Assembly: GCF_900114705.1 (NCBI RefSeq)
Contig: NZ_FOTW01000013.1
Span: 124,001-188,000, forward strand
DNA length: 64,000 nt
Origin: Rugamonas rubra
GTDB taxonomy: Bacteria > Pseudomonadota > Gammaproteobacteria > Burkholderiales > Burkholderiaceae_D
Direction: 5' to 3'
This document shows positions 36,671 through 44,879 of the stretch, in pieces. Positions within the stretch are counted from its first letter, which is position 1. Every line of letters starts with the position of its first letter. A program made the position numbers and the translations under genes. The notes below the pieces were generated by a model, which ran no database searches, was not told the origin of the DNA, and saw only the letters and a program-made list of their open reading frames with translations.

Positions 36671-38659
36671 TTAGAAATGCACGCCGCGCAGCAGTTGCTG
36701 CATGGCGATCTGCTCCGAGCTCATCGGCGGCGCCTTCTTGCCGTCGCCGCCCTGCGCCGCGTCCGAGTCGGGGAACATGCGGAACGAGGTGTTGAGCACG
36801 ATCTGCGCCACCCGTGGCAGCAGCGCGTGCAGCACCTGGCCGAACACGCCGACCCGGGTGGCGATGCGCACCGGCTTGTGGACGATGGCCTCGGCGATCA
36901 TCTCGGCCGCCTCCTCCGGCGACAGGGTCGGCACGTTCTGGTAGAGCTTGGTCGGCGCGATCATCGGCGTGCGCACCAGCGGCATGTTGATGGTGGTGAA
37001 CTTGACGCCGACGTCGGCCAGCTCCGACGCGGCGCAGCGCGTCCACGCCTCCAGCGCCGCCTTCGAGGCGACGTAGGCGGAGAAGCGCGGCGCGTTGGTC
37101 AGCACGCCGATCGAGGAGATGTTGACGACGTGGCCGCGTTCTTGCGCGATCATCTGCGGCAGCAGGCCCATGGTCAGGCGCAGGCAGCCGAAGTAGTTCA
37201 GCTGCATGGTGCGCTCGAAGTCGTGGAAGCGGTCGTAGCTGGCCTCGATGGCGCGGCGGATCGAGCGGCCGGCGTTGTTGATCAGCACGTCGACGCCGCC
37301 GTGCTCGGCGATCAGCAGGGCGACGAAGCGGTCGCAGTCGGCCATGTCGGCGACGTCGGCCTGGTAGGTGATCAGGCTGTGGCCGCGCGCCTCGACCTCG
37401 GCCTTGGCGGCGGCCAGCTTGTCGCCGTCGCGGCCGCAGATGATGGTGACGGCGCCGGCCTCGGCCAGCTTGTGCGCCGCCGCCAGGCCGATGCCCGACG
37501 AGCCGCCCGTCACCAGCACCACCTTGCCGGCCACCTGGCCGCGCAAGGTGGTGTCGATGAACAGCGCCGGGTCGAGGTGGCGCTCCCAGTAGTCCCACAC
37601 CGGCGTGGCGTACTGGTCCAGGCGCGGGCAGACGATGCCGCTGCCCTTCAGGGCGATGGCGGTGTCGCGGTTGTCGAAGCGGGTCGGGTAGTTGATGAAG
37701 TTCATCAGGTCGTTCGGCAGGCCCAGGTCCTTCATGATGGCGTCGCGCAGCCGGCGCACCGGCGACAGCGCGAACACGCCCTGGCGGATCGACTTGGGGA
37801 TGAAGCCGAACAGGGCGGCGTTGATGCGGATGCTCATGGTCGGCGCGTGGGCGGCGCGGCAGAAGGTGTTGAGCACCTCGCCGACGCGCATCGGCTCGGG
37901 GTCGGTCAGGTGGAAGGCGCGGCCGTCGAGCTTGGGCAGGTGGGAGATGTGCTCCATCGCGTCGACCACATAGTCGACCGGCACGATGTTGATGCGGCCG
38001 CCCTCGATGCCGACGGTCGGCATCCACGGCGGCAGCAGTTGGCGGATGCGCTGGATCAGCTTGAAGAAGTAGTAGGGGCCGTCGATCTTGTCGGCCGCGC
38101 CGGTCTTGGAGTCGCCCACCACCATGCCGGGCCGGTAGACGCGCCAGGCGCCCTTGGTCTCGTTGCGCACGATCTTCTCGGACTCGTGCTTGGTGGCGAA
38201 ATAGGGGTGGTTCAGGCCCTCGGCCTCGTCGAACATGTCCTCGCGGAAGATGCCCTCGAACATGCCGGCGGCGGCGATCGAGCTGACGTGGTGCAGGATG
38301 CCGGCCTGGATCGCGTTGGCGAACTCGACGGCGTTGCGGGTGCCGTCGACGTTGACGGCGATCTGCTCGTCGGCCTCGGCCAGCATGTCGTAGATGGCGG
38401 CGAGGTGGTAGAAGTGGTCGATGTTCTTGCTCAGCGCCTTGATATCCTCCTTGGCCACCCCCAGCTTGGGGCTGCGTAGGTCGCCGAAAACGGGGATGGC
38501 GCGGGTCTTGCCGACGTCCCAAAACTCGAGCAGGGCGGGTATTTTGTCGCGGCTGGTTTCACGCAGGAGGAAATGCACTACACTGCCTTTGCGGGCCAAC
38601 AATTTCTTGACCAAACGTTTGCCGATGAAGCCAGTCGCACCGGTAACAAAGTACTGCAT
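36671..38659 (-). CDS. Two-domain SDR, fatty acyl-CoA reductase-like
   Basis: A 662-residue protein with two Rossmann domains. The N-terminal extended SDR (about residues 1-370) has TGATGFIGKRLVKKLL at its start, HHVSSIAAAG and YFATKHESEKIV (Tyr-x3-Lys), as in thioester/acyl-CoA reductases. The C-terminal classical SDR (about 378-600) has TGGSSGIG, NNAG, NISSIGV and YVASKAALE. The same order and nearly the same length occur in bacterial fatty acyl-CoA/ACP reductases that make fatty alcohols for wax esters (Marinobacter type). That is the best guess, not proven. It is divergent from a phasin gene across a perfect palindrome at 38756-38771, consistent with joint control of lipid storage. Confidence 0.82.
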   Translation of the reverse strand: MQYFVTGATGFIGKRLVKKLLARKGSVVHFLLRETSRDKIPALLEFWDVGKTRAIPVFGDLRSPKLGVAKEDIKALSKNIDHFYHLAAIYDMLAEADEQIAVNVDGTRNAVEFANAIQAGILHHVSSIAAAGMFEGIFREDMFDEAEGLNHPYFATKHESEKIVRNETKGAWRVYRPGMVVGDSKTGAADKIDGPYYFFKLIQRIRQLLPPWMPTVGIEGGRINIVPVDYVVDAMEHISHLPKLDGRAFHLTDPEPMRVGEVLNTFCRAAHAPTMSIRINAALFGFIPKSIRQGVFALSPVRRLRDAIMKDLGLPNDLMNFINYPTRFDNRDTAIALKGSGIVCPRLDQYATPVWDYWERHLDPALFIDTTLRGQVAGKVVLVTGGSSGIGLAAAHKLAEAGAVTIICGRDGDKLAAAKAEVEARGHSLITYQADVADMADCDRFVALLIAEHGGVDVLINNAGRSIRRAIEASYDRFHDFERTMQLNYFGCLRLTMGLLPQMIAQERGHVVNISSIGVLTNAPRFSAYVASKAALEAWTRCAASELADVGVKFTTINMPLVRTPMIAPTKLYQNVPTLSPEEAAEMIAEAIVHKPVRIATRVGVFGQVLHALLPRVAQIVLNTSFRMFPDSDAAQGGDGKKAPPMSSEQIAMQQLLRGVHF

Positions 38660-38755
38660 CCTGATTCTCCTTTTTTGTGTTTTTGGTAATTCGCTGCTGA
38701 ATCATTACAGGCCCGCCGGAGATTGGCAAGCCCTCCGTTTTGCCGACGCCGCGAT

Positions 38756-38771
38756 TAGAACGGCCGTTCTA
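38756..38771. promoter_or_regulatory. Perfect 16-bp palindrome TAGAACGGCCGTTCTA, candidate TetR-type operator
   Basis: A perfect palindrome in the 197-bp gap between the divergent reductase (start 38659) and phasin (start 38857) genes. Its size and symmetry are those of TetR/AcrR-family operators, and a TetR regulator is encoded at 41164-41829. It lies about 100 bp before the reductase start and 85 bp before the phasin start, within reach of either promoter. The operator role is inference. Confidence 0.6.
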
Positions 38772-38856
38772 CCGCATTAGAATCCCATCTCTAGTTTTGC
38801 TGTCTAGAATGAAATTATGTAAATCCGATTCAATTTGAAAATATACGGGAGCACAC

Positions 38857-39678
38857 ATGGTAAAGAAACTGAAAACCCTGGCAAAAGACAATGACAAACA
38901 GTTGGCTAGTGCCGTCCGCAACTCGGCGCAGCAAATCTGGCAGGCCGGCCTGGGCGCTTTCGCCAAGGCGCAGGAAGAGGGCGGCCGCGTGTTCTCGAAA
39001 CTGGTCAAGGAAGGCACCGATTTGCAGAAGCGCACCCGCAACATCGCCGAAGAAAAAGTCGCCGACGTGCGCGACACCGTCAGCGGCTTGGCCGATGATG
39101 TCGGCAGCAAGGCGGCCGGTTCGTGGGACAAGCTGGAGCAGGTCTTCGAGGACCGCGTCGCGCGCGCCCTGGGCTCGATCGGCGTGCCGACCCAAAAGGA
39201 TATCCAGACGCTGACCAAGCGCGTCGAGCAACTGAGCAAGGTGGTCGCCGAGCTGTCCGGCAAAAAGCTGCCGGCAGTCAAGGAAGTGGCGGTAAAAGCC
39301 GCGCCGAAGGCCAAGGCCGCGCCGAAAGCCGCCGCCAAGGCCGCGCCTAAGGTCACCAGCAAAGCTGCCCCCAAGGCCGCCGCCAAACCGGCCGCCAAGG
39401 CCAAGGCCGCAGCAAAGCCGGCCGCCAAGGCCGCAGCGAAACCTGCCGCCAAAGCAGCCGCCAAGCCAGCCGCCAAGGCCGCAGCCAAGCCAGCCGCAAA
39501 AGCCGCCGCTAAACCTGCCACCAAAGCTGCCGCCAAGCCAGTAGCCAAGGTCGCCGCCAAACCGGCGATCAGCTTTCCAACCGCCGCCTCGGTGACGGCC
39601 GCTGCCGCCGCCAAGAAGCCGGCCGCCCAGAAGGCTTCCGCAAACGACAGCGACAACGCTGTGACGCCAGTGGTGTAA
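38857..39678 (+). CDS. Phasin with histone-H1-like AAKP tail (PhaF/PhaI type)
   Basis: A 273-residue protein. The N-terminal phasin domain (about residues 1-145) has NSAQQIWQAGLGAFAKAQEEGGRVFSKLVKEG, typical of granule-surface phasins, and a coiled-coil segment near VPTQKDIQTLTKRVEQLSKVVAEL. From about 150 to 235 there are repeated AAKPAAK-type units, rich in Lys, Ala and Pro like eukaryotic histone H1 and the DNA-binding tail of PhaF. Such proteins cover PHA granules and tie them to the nucleoid. A good fit to PhaF. A long hairpin follows the gene. Confidence 0.9.
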   Translation: MVKKLKTLAKDNDKQLASAVRNSAQQIWQAGLGAFAKAQEEGGRVFSKLVKEGTDLQKRTRNIAEEKVADVRDTVSGLADDVGSKAAGSWDKLEQVFEDRVARALGSIGVPTQKDIQTLTKRVEQLSKVVAELSGKKLPAVKEVAVKAAPKAKAAPKAAAKAAPKVTSKAAPKAAAKPAAKAKAAAKPAAKAAAKPAAKAAAKPAAKAAAKPAAKAAAKPATKAAAKPVAKVAAKPAISFPTAASVTAAAAAKKPAAQKASANDSDNAVTPVV

Positions 39679-39693
39679 TCGCCGCCGCGCCGA

Positions 39694-39744
39694 TTCCCCT
39701 TGGTCTTCTCCCCCGGCCGGTGCACGGGCCGGGTCCAAGGGGAA
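39694..39744 (+). terminator. Long hairpin downstream of the phasin gene
   Basis: Outer arms TTCCCCTTGG / CCAAGGGGAA enclose inner arms CCCGGCC / GGCCGGG. The structure starts 15 bp after the phasin stop and has no T-run directly behind it. It probably stabilises or ends the phasin transcript. Confidence 0.65.
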
Positions 39745-39821
39745 CCGGACAACATGTAGTCGTTTTGGTTCGACCGGGCTTGTGCTGTGCGCAGGCCTTT
39801 TTTTGATCGGTAAAGCTGCGG

Positions 39822-41093
39822 ATGTCTAAGCAATTGAAACAGTCGCCGGCGCGGCCCGCGCCGGCCCGCGCCAAGCAGGCCGGCATCAAGCCGGCCAGTG
39901 GCCGGCCGGCCGGCGCCAAAGCCGCGCGCGTCGGGCTGGCGCTGGCCGGCGGCGGGCCGCTGGCCGCCGTCTACGAAATCGGCGCGCTGGCCGCGCTGGA
40001 AGAGGCGGTCGACGGCCTGGACCTGACCGAGGCCGAGATCTATGTCGGCGTCAGCGCCGGCGGCATCATCGCCGCCGGGTTGGCCAACGGCGTCACGCCG
40101 CGCCAGATGTGTCGCCTGTTCATCGAAAGCGATGTCGACGCCGTCGACGGCGCCGTGTTGTTCAAGCCGGAGACGCTGCTGCGCCCGGCATGCGACGAGT
40201 TCGAGAAGCGCGCCGCCGCGTTGCCCGGCCTGCTGGCCGGCTCGCTGGTCCACTATTGGGGCCGCAACGGCAGCCTGGCCGCCTCGTTCGAGCGCATGAA
40301 GGAGGTGTTGCCGGCCGGCTTTTTCACCGGCGACGCCATCGGCGAGTTCCTGCGCGCCAGTTTCGCCCAGGCCGGCCGCAGCGACGACTTCCGCCGCCTG
40401 CGCCACAAGCTGGTGATCGTCGCCACCGACCTCGATACCGGCAAGCCGGTGCGCTTCGGCACGCCCGGCCGCGACCACGTGCCCATCTCGCGGGCGGTGC
40501 AGGCCAGCGCCGCCGTGCCCGGCCTGTTCCCGCCGGTGGAGATCGATGGCGAGCACTTCGTCGACGGCGCGCTGCGCAAGACCATGCACGCCTCGATCGC
40601 GCTGGAGCACGGCGTCGACCTGCTGCTGTGCGTCAACCCCATCGTGCCCTACAACGCCGGCATCCGGGCCGGCGCGCGCAAGCTGGCCAGCGGCGGCCTG
40701 GTCGACGTGCTGGCGCAGACCTTGCGGGCGATCCTGCATTCGCGCCTGGAGACCGGCATGGCCGGCTACCGGGTCAGCCATCCCGAGGTCGACATCCTGC
40801 TGTTCCAGCCGGACGAGGACGACGCCGAGATGTTCTTCTCCAACATCTTCAGCTACAACAACCGCCGCCGCATGGGCGAGCTGGCCTACCAGAACACCCG
40901 GCTGACGCTGTGGCAGCAACGCGCCACGCTGGGGCCCCAGCTGGCCCGCCACGGCCTGCGGCTGAACCTGGCGGTGCTGCGCGACACCAGCTTGAGCCTG
41001 GTCAGCCAGACGCCGGCGCGCAAGGCGCTGGCGCGGCTGGAGGCCACGCTCGACGACCTTGAACGTTATTTAAAAGTTGCCCATGGCATTTAA
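39822..41093 (+). CDS. Patatin-like phospholipase
   Basis: A 423-residue lipid acyl hydrolase. After a basic low-complexity N-terminus (about 1-35) the patatin fold shows the oxyanion loop LALAGGGPLAAVYEIGAL (39-56), nucleophile GVSAG with Ser78, and the DGA motif at 248-250 (EHFVDGALRK) supplying the catalytic Asp. No signal peptide is present, so it acts in the cytosol or at the inner membrane. It lies between the phasin and TetR genes in a lipid/PHA-related cluster. A role in turnover of storage lipid or of granule-surface lipid is possible but only inferred. Confidence 0.9.
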   Translation: MSKQLKQSPARPAPARAKQAGIKPASGRPAGAKAARVGLALAGGGPLAAVYEIGALAALEEAVDGLDLTEAEIYVGVSAGGIIAAGLANGVTPRQMCRLFIESDVDAVDGAVLFKPETLLRPACDEFEKRAAALPGLLAGSLVHYWGRNGSLAASFERMKEVLPAGFFTGDAIGEFLRASFAQAGRSDDFRRLRHKLVIVATDLDTGKPVRFGTPGRDHVPISRAVQASAAVPGLFPPVEIDGEHFVDGALRKTMHASIALEHGVDLLLCVNPIVPYNAGIRAGARKLASGGLVDVLAQTLRAILHSRLETGMAGYRVSHPEVDILLFQPDEDDAEMFFSNIFSYNNRRRMGELAYQNTRLTLWQQRATLGPQLARHGLRLNLAVLRDTSLSLVSQTPARKALARLEATLDDLERYLKVAHGI

Positions 41094-41135
41094 GCGCCCA
41101 TCTGTTTCTAAGATCGCGGTATCGGTGTTATGCTT

Positions 41136-41162
41136 GCAGGAGAATAAAGAGAGATCTCCTGC
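41136..41162 (+). promoter_or_regulatory. Inverted repeat over the leader of the TetR gene
   Basis: GCAGGAGA, 11 bases, TCTCCTGC: an 8-bp perfect inverted repeat ending one base before the ATG at 41164. Its left arm holds the only AGGAG-like ribosome site nearby. It could be an operator or an RNA hairpin that hides the ribosome site; neither is shown. Confidence 0.4.
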
Positions 41163-41163
41163 T

Positions 41164-41829
41164 ATGCTACAAAAAGCTCCCCGCCGCACCCGCGAACGCA
41201 TTCTGGAATTATCCCTGCGCTTGTTTAACGAATTCGGCGAGCCGAATATCACCACCACGGTGATCGCCGAAGAGATGAATATCTCGCCGGGCAACCTGTA
41301 TTACCACTTCCGCAATAAAGACGACATCGTCAATTCGATCTTCATCCAGTTCGAGGCGGAGATCGAGCGCATCCTGACGGTGCCCGACGGGCGCCGCTCG
41401 AACATCGAGGACGTGTGGTTGTACCTGCACCTGATGTTCGAGCTGATCTGGCGCTACCGCTTCTTCTACCGCGACCTGAACGACCTGCTGTCGCGCAACC
41501 GCAAGCTGGAGCTGCACTTCAAGCAGATCCTGGCGCACAAGATCAAGGTCGCCAAGCAGTTGTGCGAGGACTTGCGCAGCGAGAAGTCGCTCGACGCCTC
41601 CGACGCGGCGATCGACGCCATGGCCACCAACATGGTGGTGGTGGCGACCTACTGGCTGTCCTACGAATACGTGCGCAACCCGCGCAAATACACCGAGCAG
41701 CAGTCGATGGCCGACGCCTTGGCGCGCGGCTGCTACCAGGTGCTGTCGCAGATCGGTCCGTATCTGCGCGGCGAAACCCATACCTTGTTCCAAAAACTGT
41801 CCGAAGAATATTTGAAAAAGCTGAAGTAA
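41164..41829 (+). CDS. TetR/AcrR-family transcriptional regulator
   Basis: A 221-residue repressor. The N-terminal DNA-binding domain (about residues 5-60) has the TetR pattern RRTRERILELSLRLFNEFGEPNITTTVIAEEMNISPGNLYYHFRNKDDIV. The ligand-binding part (about 70-210) has WLYLHLMFELIWRYRFFYRDLNDLL, shared by a betaproteobacterial subgroup often found next to PHA and phasin genes. The palindrome at 38756-38771 is a candidate target. The start at 41164 begins the HTH cleanly; an in-frame ATG at 41077 overlaps the patatin end and adds unrelated residues. It is 21 bp before the next gene. Confidence 0.9.
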   Translation: MLQKAPRRTRERILELSLRLFNEFGEPNITTTVIAEEMNISPGNLYYHFRNKDDIVNSIFIQFEAEIERILTVPDGRRSNIEDVWLYLHLMFELIWRYRFFYRDLNDLLSRNRKLELHFKQILAHKIKVAKQLCEDLRSEKSLDASDAAIDAMATNMVVVATYWLSYEYVRNPRKYTEQQSMADALARGCYQVLSQIGPYLRGETHTLFQKLSEEYLKKLK

Positions 41830-41850
41830 AACCCTTTACGGAGACCAAAC

Positions 41851-42624
41851 ATGGCATGGAGTAAATTTCCGCATCCCGACCCGGCCTATGTGTACACCCC
41901 GGCCAGTTTGAAGAAGGCCTGGGCCAGGTTGCACGTCGGCGATGCGGAACCCTTCCCGAGCGACCCGGCGCTGGTGCAGGTCTGGATCGCCTTCCATGCC
42001 GGCGACTTCGAGCAGGCCGCCAAGCTCGGCCTGGACATCGGCGTGGCAGGCTACTCGGTGGCGCACAAAGCCACCTGCATCTATGCCACCTATTTGGAAA
42101 AGAGCGAGAAGAAGCGCATCGCCACCTACGAGGAGGTGGCCGAGCGCTGCGAGCGCCAGCAGACCGAGCAGCCCGGCAACGCCGCCGGCTTCTACTGGCA
42201 CGCCTACGCGCTGGGCCGCTACGCCCAGGGCATCTCGGTGGTCAAGGCGCTGGCGCAGGGCGTCGGCGCCAAGGTCAAGCACAGCCTGGACAGCACGCTG
42301 AAGCTGGCGCCCAAGCACGCCGACGCGCACATCGCGCTGGGCGCCTACCACAGCGAGATCATCGACAAGGTCGGCGCCATGATCGGCGGCCTGACCTACG
42401 GCGTCAAGAAGGAGGAGGGCTTCAAGCACTTCAAGAAGGCGCTGGAATTGAACCCGGACTCGGCCATCGCGCGCATCGAATACGCCAACGCGCTGGTGAT
42501 GTTGGACGGAAAAAAGAAAATGGCCGAGGCGGTGGCCCTGTACGAACAGGCGGCCGCCTGCGAACCGCGCGATGCCATGGAACGGCTCGACGTCGAAGCG
42601 GCCAAAGAAGAACTTGAGGACTAG
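41851..42624 (+). CDS. TPR-like hypothetical protein
   Basis: A 257-residue soluble protein without a signal peptide. Helix-turn-helix pairs resemble tetratricopeptide repeats: VWIAFHAGDFEQAAKLGLDIG, ADAHIALGAYHSEIIDKVG, and the clearest one, GFKHFKKALELNPDSAIARIEYANALVMLDG followed by AEAVALYEQAAACEP. Probably a protein-interaction scaffold. It starts 21 bp after the TetR gene with ACGGAGACCAAAC as ribosome site and ends 4 bp before the LOG gene, so the three are likely one transcript. Confidence 0.8.
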   Translation: MAWSKFPHPDPAYVYTPASLKKAWARLHVGDAEPFPSDPALVQVWIAFHAGDFEQAAKLGLDIGVAGYSVAHKATCIYATYLEKSEKKRIATYEEVAERCERQQTEQPGNAAGFYWHAYALGRYAQGISVVKALAQGVGAKVKHSLDSTLKLAPKHADAHIALGAYHSEIIDKVGAMIGGLTYGVKKEEGFKHFKKALELNPDSAIARIEYANALVMLDGKKKMAEAVALYEQAAACEPRDAMERLDVEAAKEELED

Positions 42625-42628
42625 AAAC

Positions 42629-43177
42629 GTGACGAAATCGATTTGTGTATATTGCGGCGCCAACGCCGGCGCCAACCCCGTCTACGCCGAGGCGGCGCGC
42701 GCGCTGGGCCGCGCCCTGGTGGCGGAGAACATCGCCCTGGTCTACGGCGGCGGCAACGTCGGCCTGATGGGCATCATCGCCGACGAGGTGCTGCGCCTGG
42801 GTGGCGAGGTCAGCGGCGTGATCCCCACCGCGCTGGTCGAGCGCGAGGTGGGGCACACCGGCCTGACGCGCCAGTTCATCGTCAAGGACATGCACGAGCG
42901 CAAGGCCATGATGGCCCAGCTGGCCGACGGCTTCATCGCCATGCCGGGCGGCATGGGCACGCTGGAGGAACTGTTCGAAATGCTGACCTGGTCGCAACTG
43001 GGCATTCACGCCAAGCCGATCGGCCTGCTCAACGTCGACGGCTTCTACGACAGCCTGGTCGGCTTCATCGACCACGCCAAGGATCAAGGCTTCATCCGTC
43101 CGGCGCACGCCGCGTTGATGATGGTGGAGACGGCGGCCGAGCCGCTGTTGCAACGGATGCGGGCGCAGCAGGCCTGA
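42629..43177 (+). CDS. LOG-family nucleotide 5'-monophosphate phosphoribohydrolase
   Basis: A 182-residue Rossmann-like enzyme with the LOG signature PGGMGTLEE (106-114) and the substrate segment LVYGGGNVGLMG (37-48). LOG proteins release the base from nucleoside 5'-monophosphates; plant and actinobacterial members make free cytokinins, while most bacterial ones recycle nucleotides. The GTG start at 42629 is preceded by TTGAGGACTAGAAAC. A terminator follows at 43220-43249, ending the TetR-TPR-LOG transcript. Confidence 0.92.
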   Translation: MTKSICVYCGANAGANPVYAEAARALGRALVAENIALVYGGGNVGLMGIIADEVLRLGGEVSGVIPTALVEREVGHTGLTRQFIVKDMHERKAMMAQLADGFIAMPGGMGTLEELFEMLTWSQLGIHAKPIGLLNVDGFYDSLVGFIDHAKDQGFIRPAHAALMMVETAAEPLLQRMRAQQA

Positions 43178-43532
43178 CGCCGACACCCGGCGCGGGCTAA
43201 CCTGGCCCCAAACCCAACAGCCGCCCGGCCCAGGCCCGGCGGCTTTTTTGCGTTCGCGGTGTCGATGCTCGCGCGGCGCCGGCCGATCCGGCCTCCTTGC
43301 GTCGCATTGCAACAACGTTGCTCAAAATAAATCAAATTGCATTTCAGGCATTTTCCCGTGGGAATTCTTGGATAGTGATTATGCATGCTTTACTGGTAAT
43401 TATATTTGGCAACTTGAGGTATCAAAAATTCATTGTTTGTGTTCCAATAGCATCACTCGGACATACTTCAGTCTAGGCCCGCGAGGTGTTTGGAGCAGGC
43501 GACAAGACTTGACCACATTCATTGGAGCTCAT
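43178..43532. other. Intergenic region upstream of the PEP-CTERM gene
   Basis: 355 bp. The first part holds the LOG terminator (43220-43249). The rest, about 43310-43500, is much richer in A+T than the surroundings, as is common upstream of PEP-CTERM genes. I see no sigma-54 box or clear -35/-10 pair by eye and no small gene. The promoter of the PEP-CTERM gene must lie here. Confidence 0.5.
43220..43249 (+). terminator. Intrinsic terminator after the LOG gene
   Basis: GCCGCC...GGCGGC stem with a nearly complementary GC inner part, followed by six T. It lies 43 bp past the LOG stop codon. Confidence 0.85.
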
Positions 43533-44141
43533 TTGAAAACTTCTACCCTCGTTTCCGCCCTGGCCTTCGCCGCCATGTCCCTTGCCGGCAGCGCCCATGC
43601 CACCGTGATCGATTTCACCGACTTGGCCAACAACCGCCTCGTCGTGCCGCTGACCGTACCGAGCTATCTGGAAGACGGCTTCAAGGTGACTGCGCATGGC
43701 TTGTTCGCCAGCCTGGTCGCCACCTCGAACCTGAATTTGTTGCAGTACGCCGGTTCGACCGCCGTGGCGGGCACCTTCGGTTCGGTTATCGAGCTGCAGC
43801 GCGCCGACGGCGGCGCCTTCAACTTCAATTCCATCGACCTGATCAAGCTCTCCAAGCTTAACGTCGGCGGCAATTCGGTCACCTTCACCGGCACCTTCGC
43901 TTCCGGCGGCACGATCAGCCAAGACGCCACGTTCGGCAAGAATTTCAGCTTCACCAACAACGCGTTCAGCGGCTTCACCAACCTGAAGTCGGTCACTTGG
44001 CAGGAAGACCGCAACTTGGCACGCGACTTCCAGTTCGACAACATCAACGTCAGCGCCGTGCCGGAACCAGGCAGCTACGCCATGCTGGCCGCCGGGCTGG
44101 GCCTGTTGGCCTTCGTCAGCCGTCGTAAAAAAGCCGCCTGA
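43533..44141 (+). CDS. PEP-CTERM sorted secreted protein
   Basis: A 202-residue exported protein. It has an N-terminal signal peptide (KTSTLVSALAFAAMSLAGSAHA), a beta-rich Ser/Thr/Asn-containing mature domain and a C-terminal sorting signal: VPEPGSYAMLAAGLGLLAFVSRRKKAA (PEP motif, hydrophobic helix, basic tail). Such proteins are processed by exosortase/EpsH systems and linked to exopolysaccharide or biofilm. No exosortase gene is in this window. The most likely start is TTG at 43533, with GGAG six bases ahead; no in-frame ATG lies near the signal peptide. Its base composition is less G+C rich than its neighbours. A strong terminator follows. Confidence 0.9.
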   Translation: MKTSTLVSALAFAAMSLAGSAHATVIDFTDLANNRLVVPLTVPSYLEDGFKVTAHGLFASLVATSNLNLLQYAGSTAVAGTFGSVIELQRADGGAFNFNSIDLIKLSKLNVGGNSVTFTGTFASGGTISQDATFGKNFSFTNNAFSGFTNLKSVTWQEDRNLARDFQFDNINVSAVPEPGSYAMLAAGLGLLAFVSRRKKAA

Positions 44142-44181
44142 GGGCTGCGCGCCCGCGCAGCGTTGGTGCGCAACTAAAAAA

Positions 44182-44206
44182 ACCGCTCATCGAGCGGTTT
44201 TTTTTC
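44182..44206. terminator. Bidirectional intrinsic terminator
   Basis: ACCGCTC, 3-base loop, GAGCGGT, flanked by an A-run on the left and eight T on the right. It lies between the PEP-CTERM gene and the convergent protease gene and can serve both strands. Confidence 0.92.
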
Positions 44207-44229
44207 GGGCAGTCGGCGGGGCGGGTGGG

Positions 44230-44745
44230 TCAGCCCGGCAACCATAAACGCTGTCCGGCATGGTCCAGCTGGGTCAGGTAGAGCCGCAAGTCGAATTCGT
44301 ATTGGTGATAATTCGGCTCCATATATTGGCAAAGCTTATAAAAGGGCTTGTCGTGCTGCTTTTCCTTCACGTGCGCCAGCTCGTGCACGGCGATCATGCG
44401 CAGGAACTCCAGCGGCACTTCCTTGAACATGGTGGCGACGCGGATCTCGTGCTTGGCCTTCAGCTTGCCGCCCTGCACCCGCGAGATCGAGGTGTGCAGC
44501 CCCAGCGCGTGGTTGATCACGTGGATCTTGCTGTCGTACTCGACCTTGTTGATCGGCTCGGCGTTGCGCAGGAACTCGGTCTTCAAGTCCTGCACGTACT
44601 GGTACAGCGCCTTGTCGGTGCGCAAGTCGTGCGCCTTGGGGTAGCGCTTGAGCAGCACCTCGCCCAATTTGTTTTGCGCGAGCAGTTGCGACACTTGTTG
44701 CTGGGTTTGTTCGGAGTAGGCACTCAGGTACTTCAGGGCGGACAT
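44230..44745 (-). CDS. YgjP-like (DUF45/M48-type) metal-dependent hydrolase
   Basis: A 171-residue cytosolic protein with a zinc-protease motif HELAHVKEKQH (121-131), preceded by FKEVPLEFLRMIAV and followed by FYKLCQYMEPNYHQYEFDLRLYL. HExxH plus a third His six residues on is the pattern of the YgjP/DUF45 family, whose biochemical role is still unclear. No signal or membrane segment. Convergent with the PEP-CTERM gene across the terminator and divergent from cho. Confidence 0.85.
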   Translation of the reverse strand: MSALKYLSAYSEQTQQQVSQLLAQNKLGEVLLKRYPKAHDLRTDKALYQYVQDLKTEFLRNAEPINKVEYDSKIHVINHALGLHTSISRVQGGKLKAKHEIRVATMFKEVPLEFLRMIAVHELAHVKEKQHDKPFYKLCQYMEPNYHQYEFDLRLYLTQLDHAGQRLWLPG

Positions 44746-44879
44746 GGCGGGGTGGGGCGGAGCGAATCGAGGCGAGAATGTACCATACTTGGCGGAAACG
44801 CCGTATGATCGGGCTGGTCCGTTTCGGATTCGCTTCGGATTTGCTTCTTTTCCACACTCGTTTTCAGCCTCAGCTTGTT

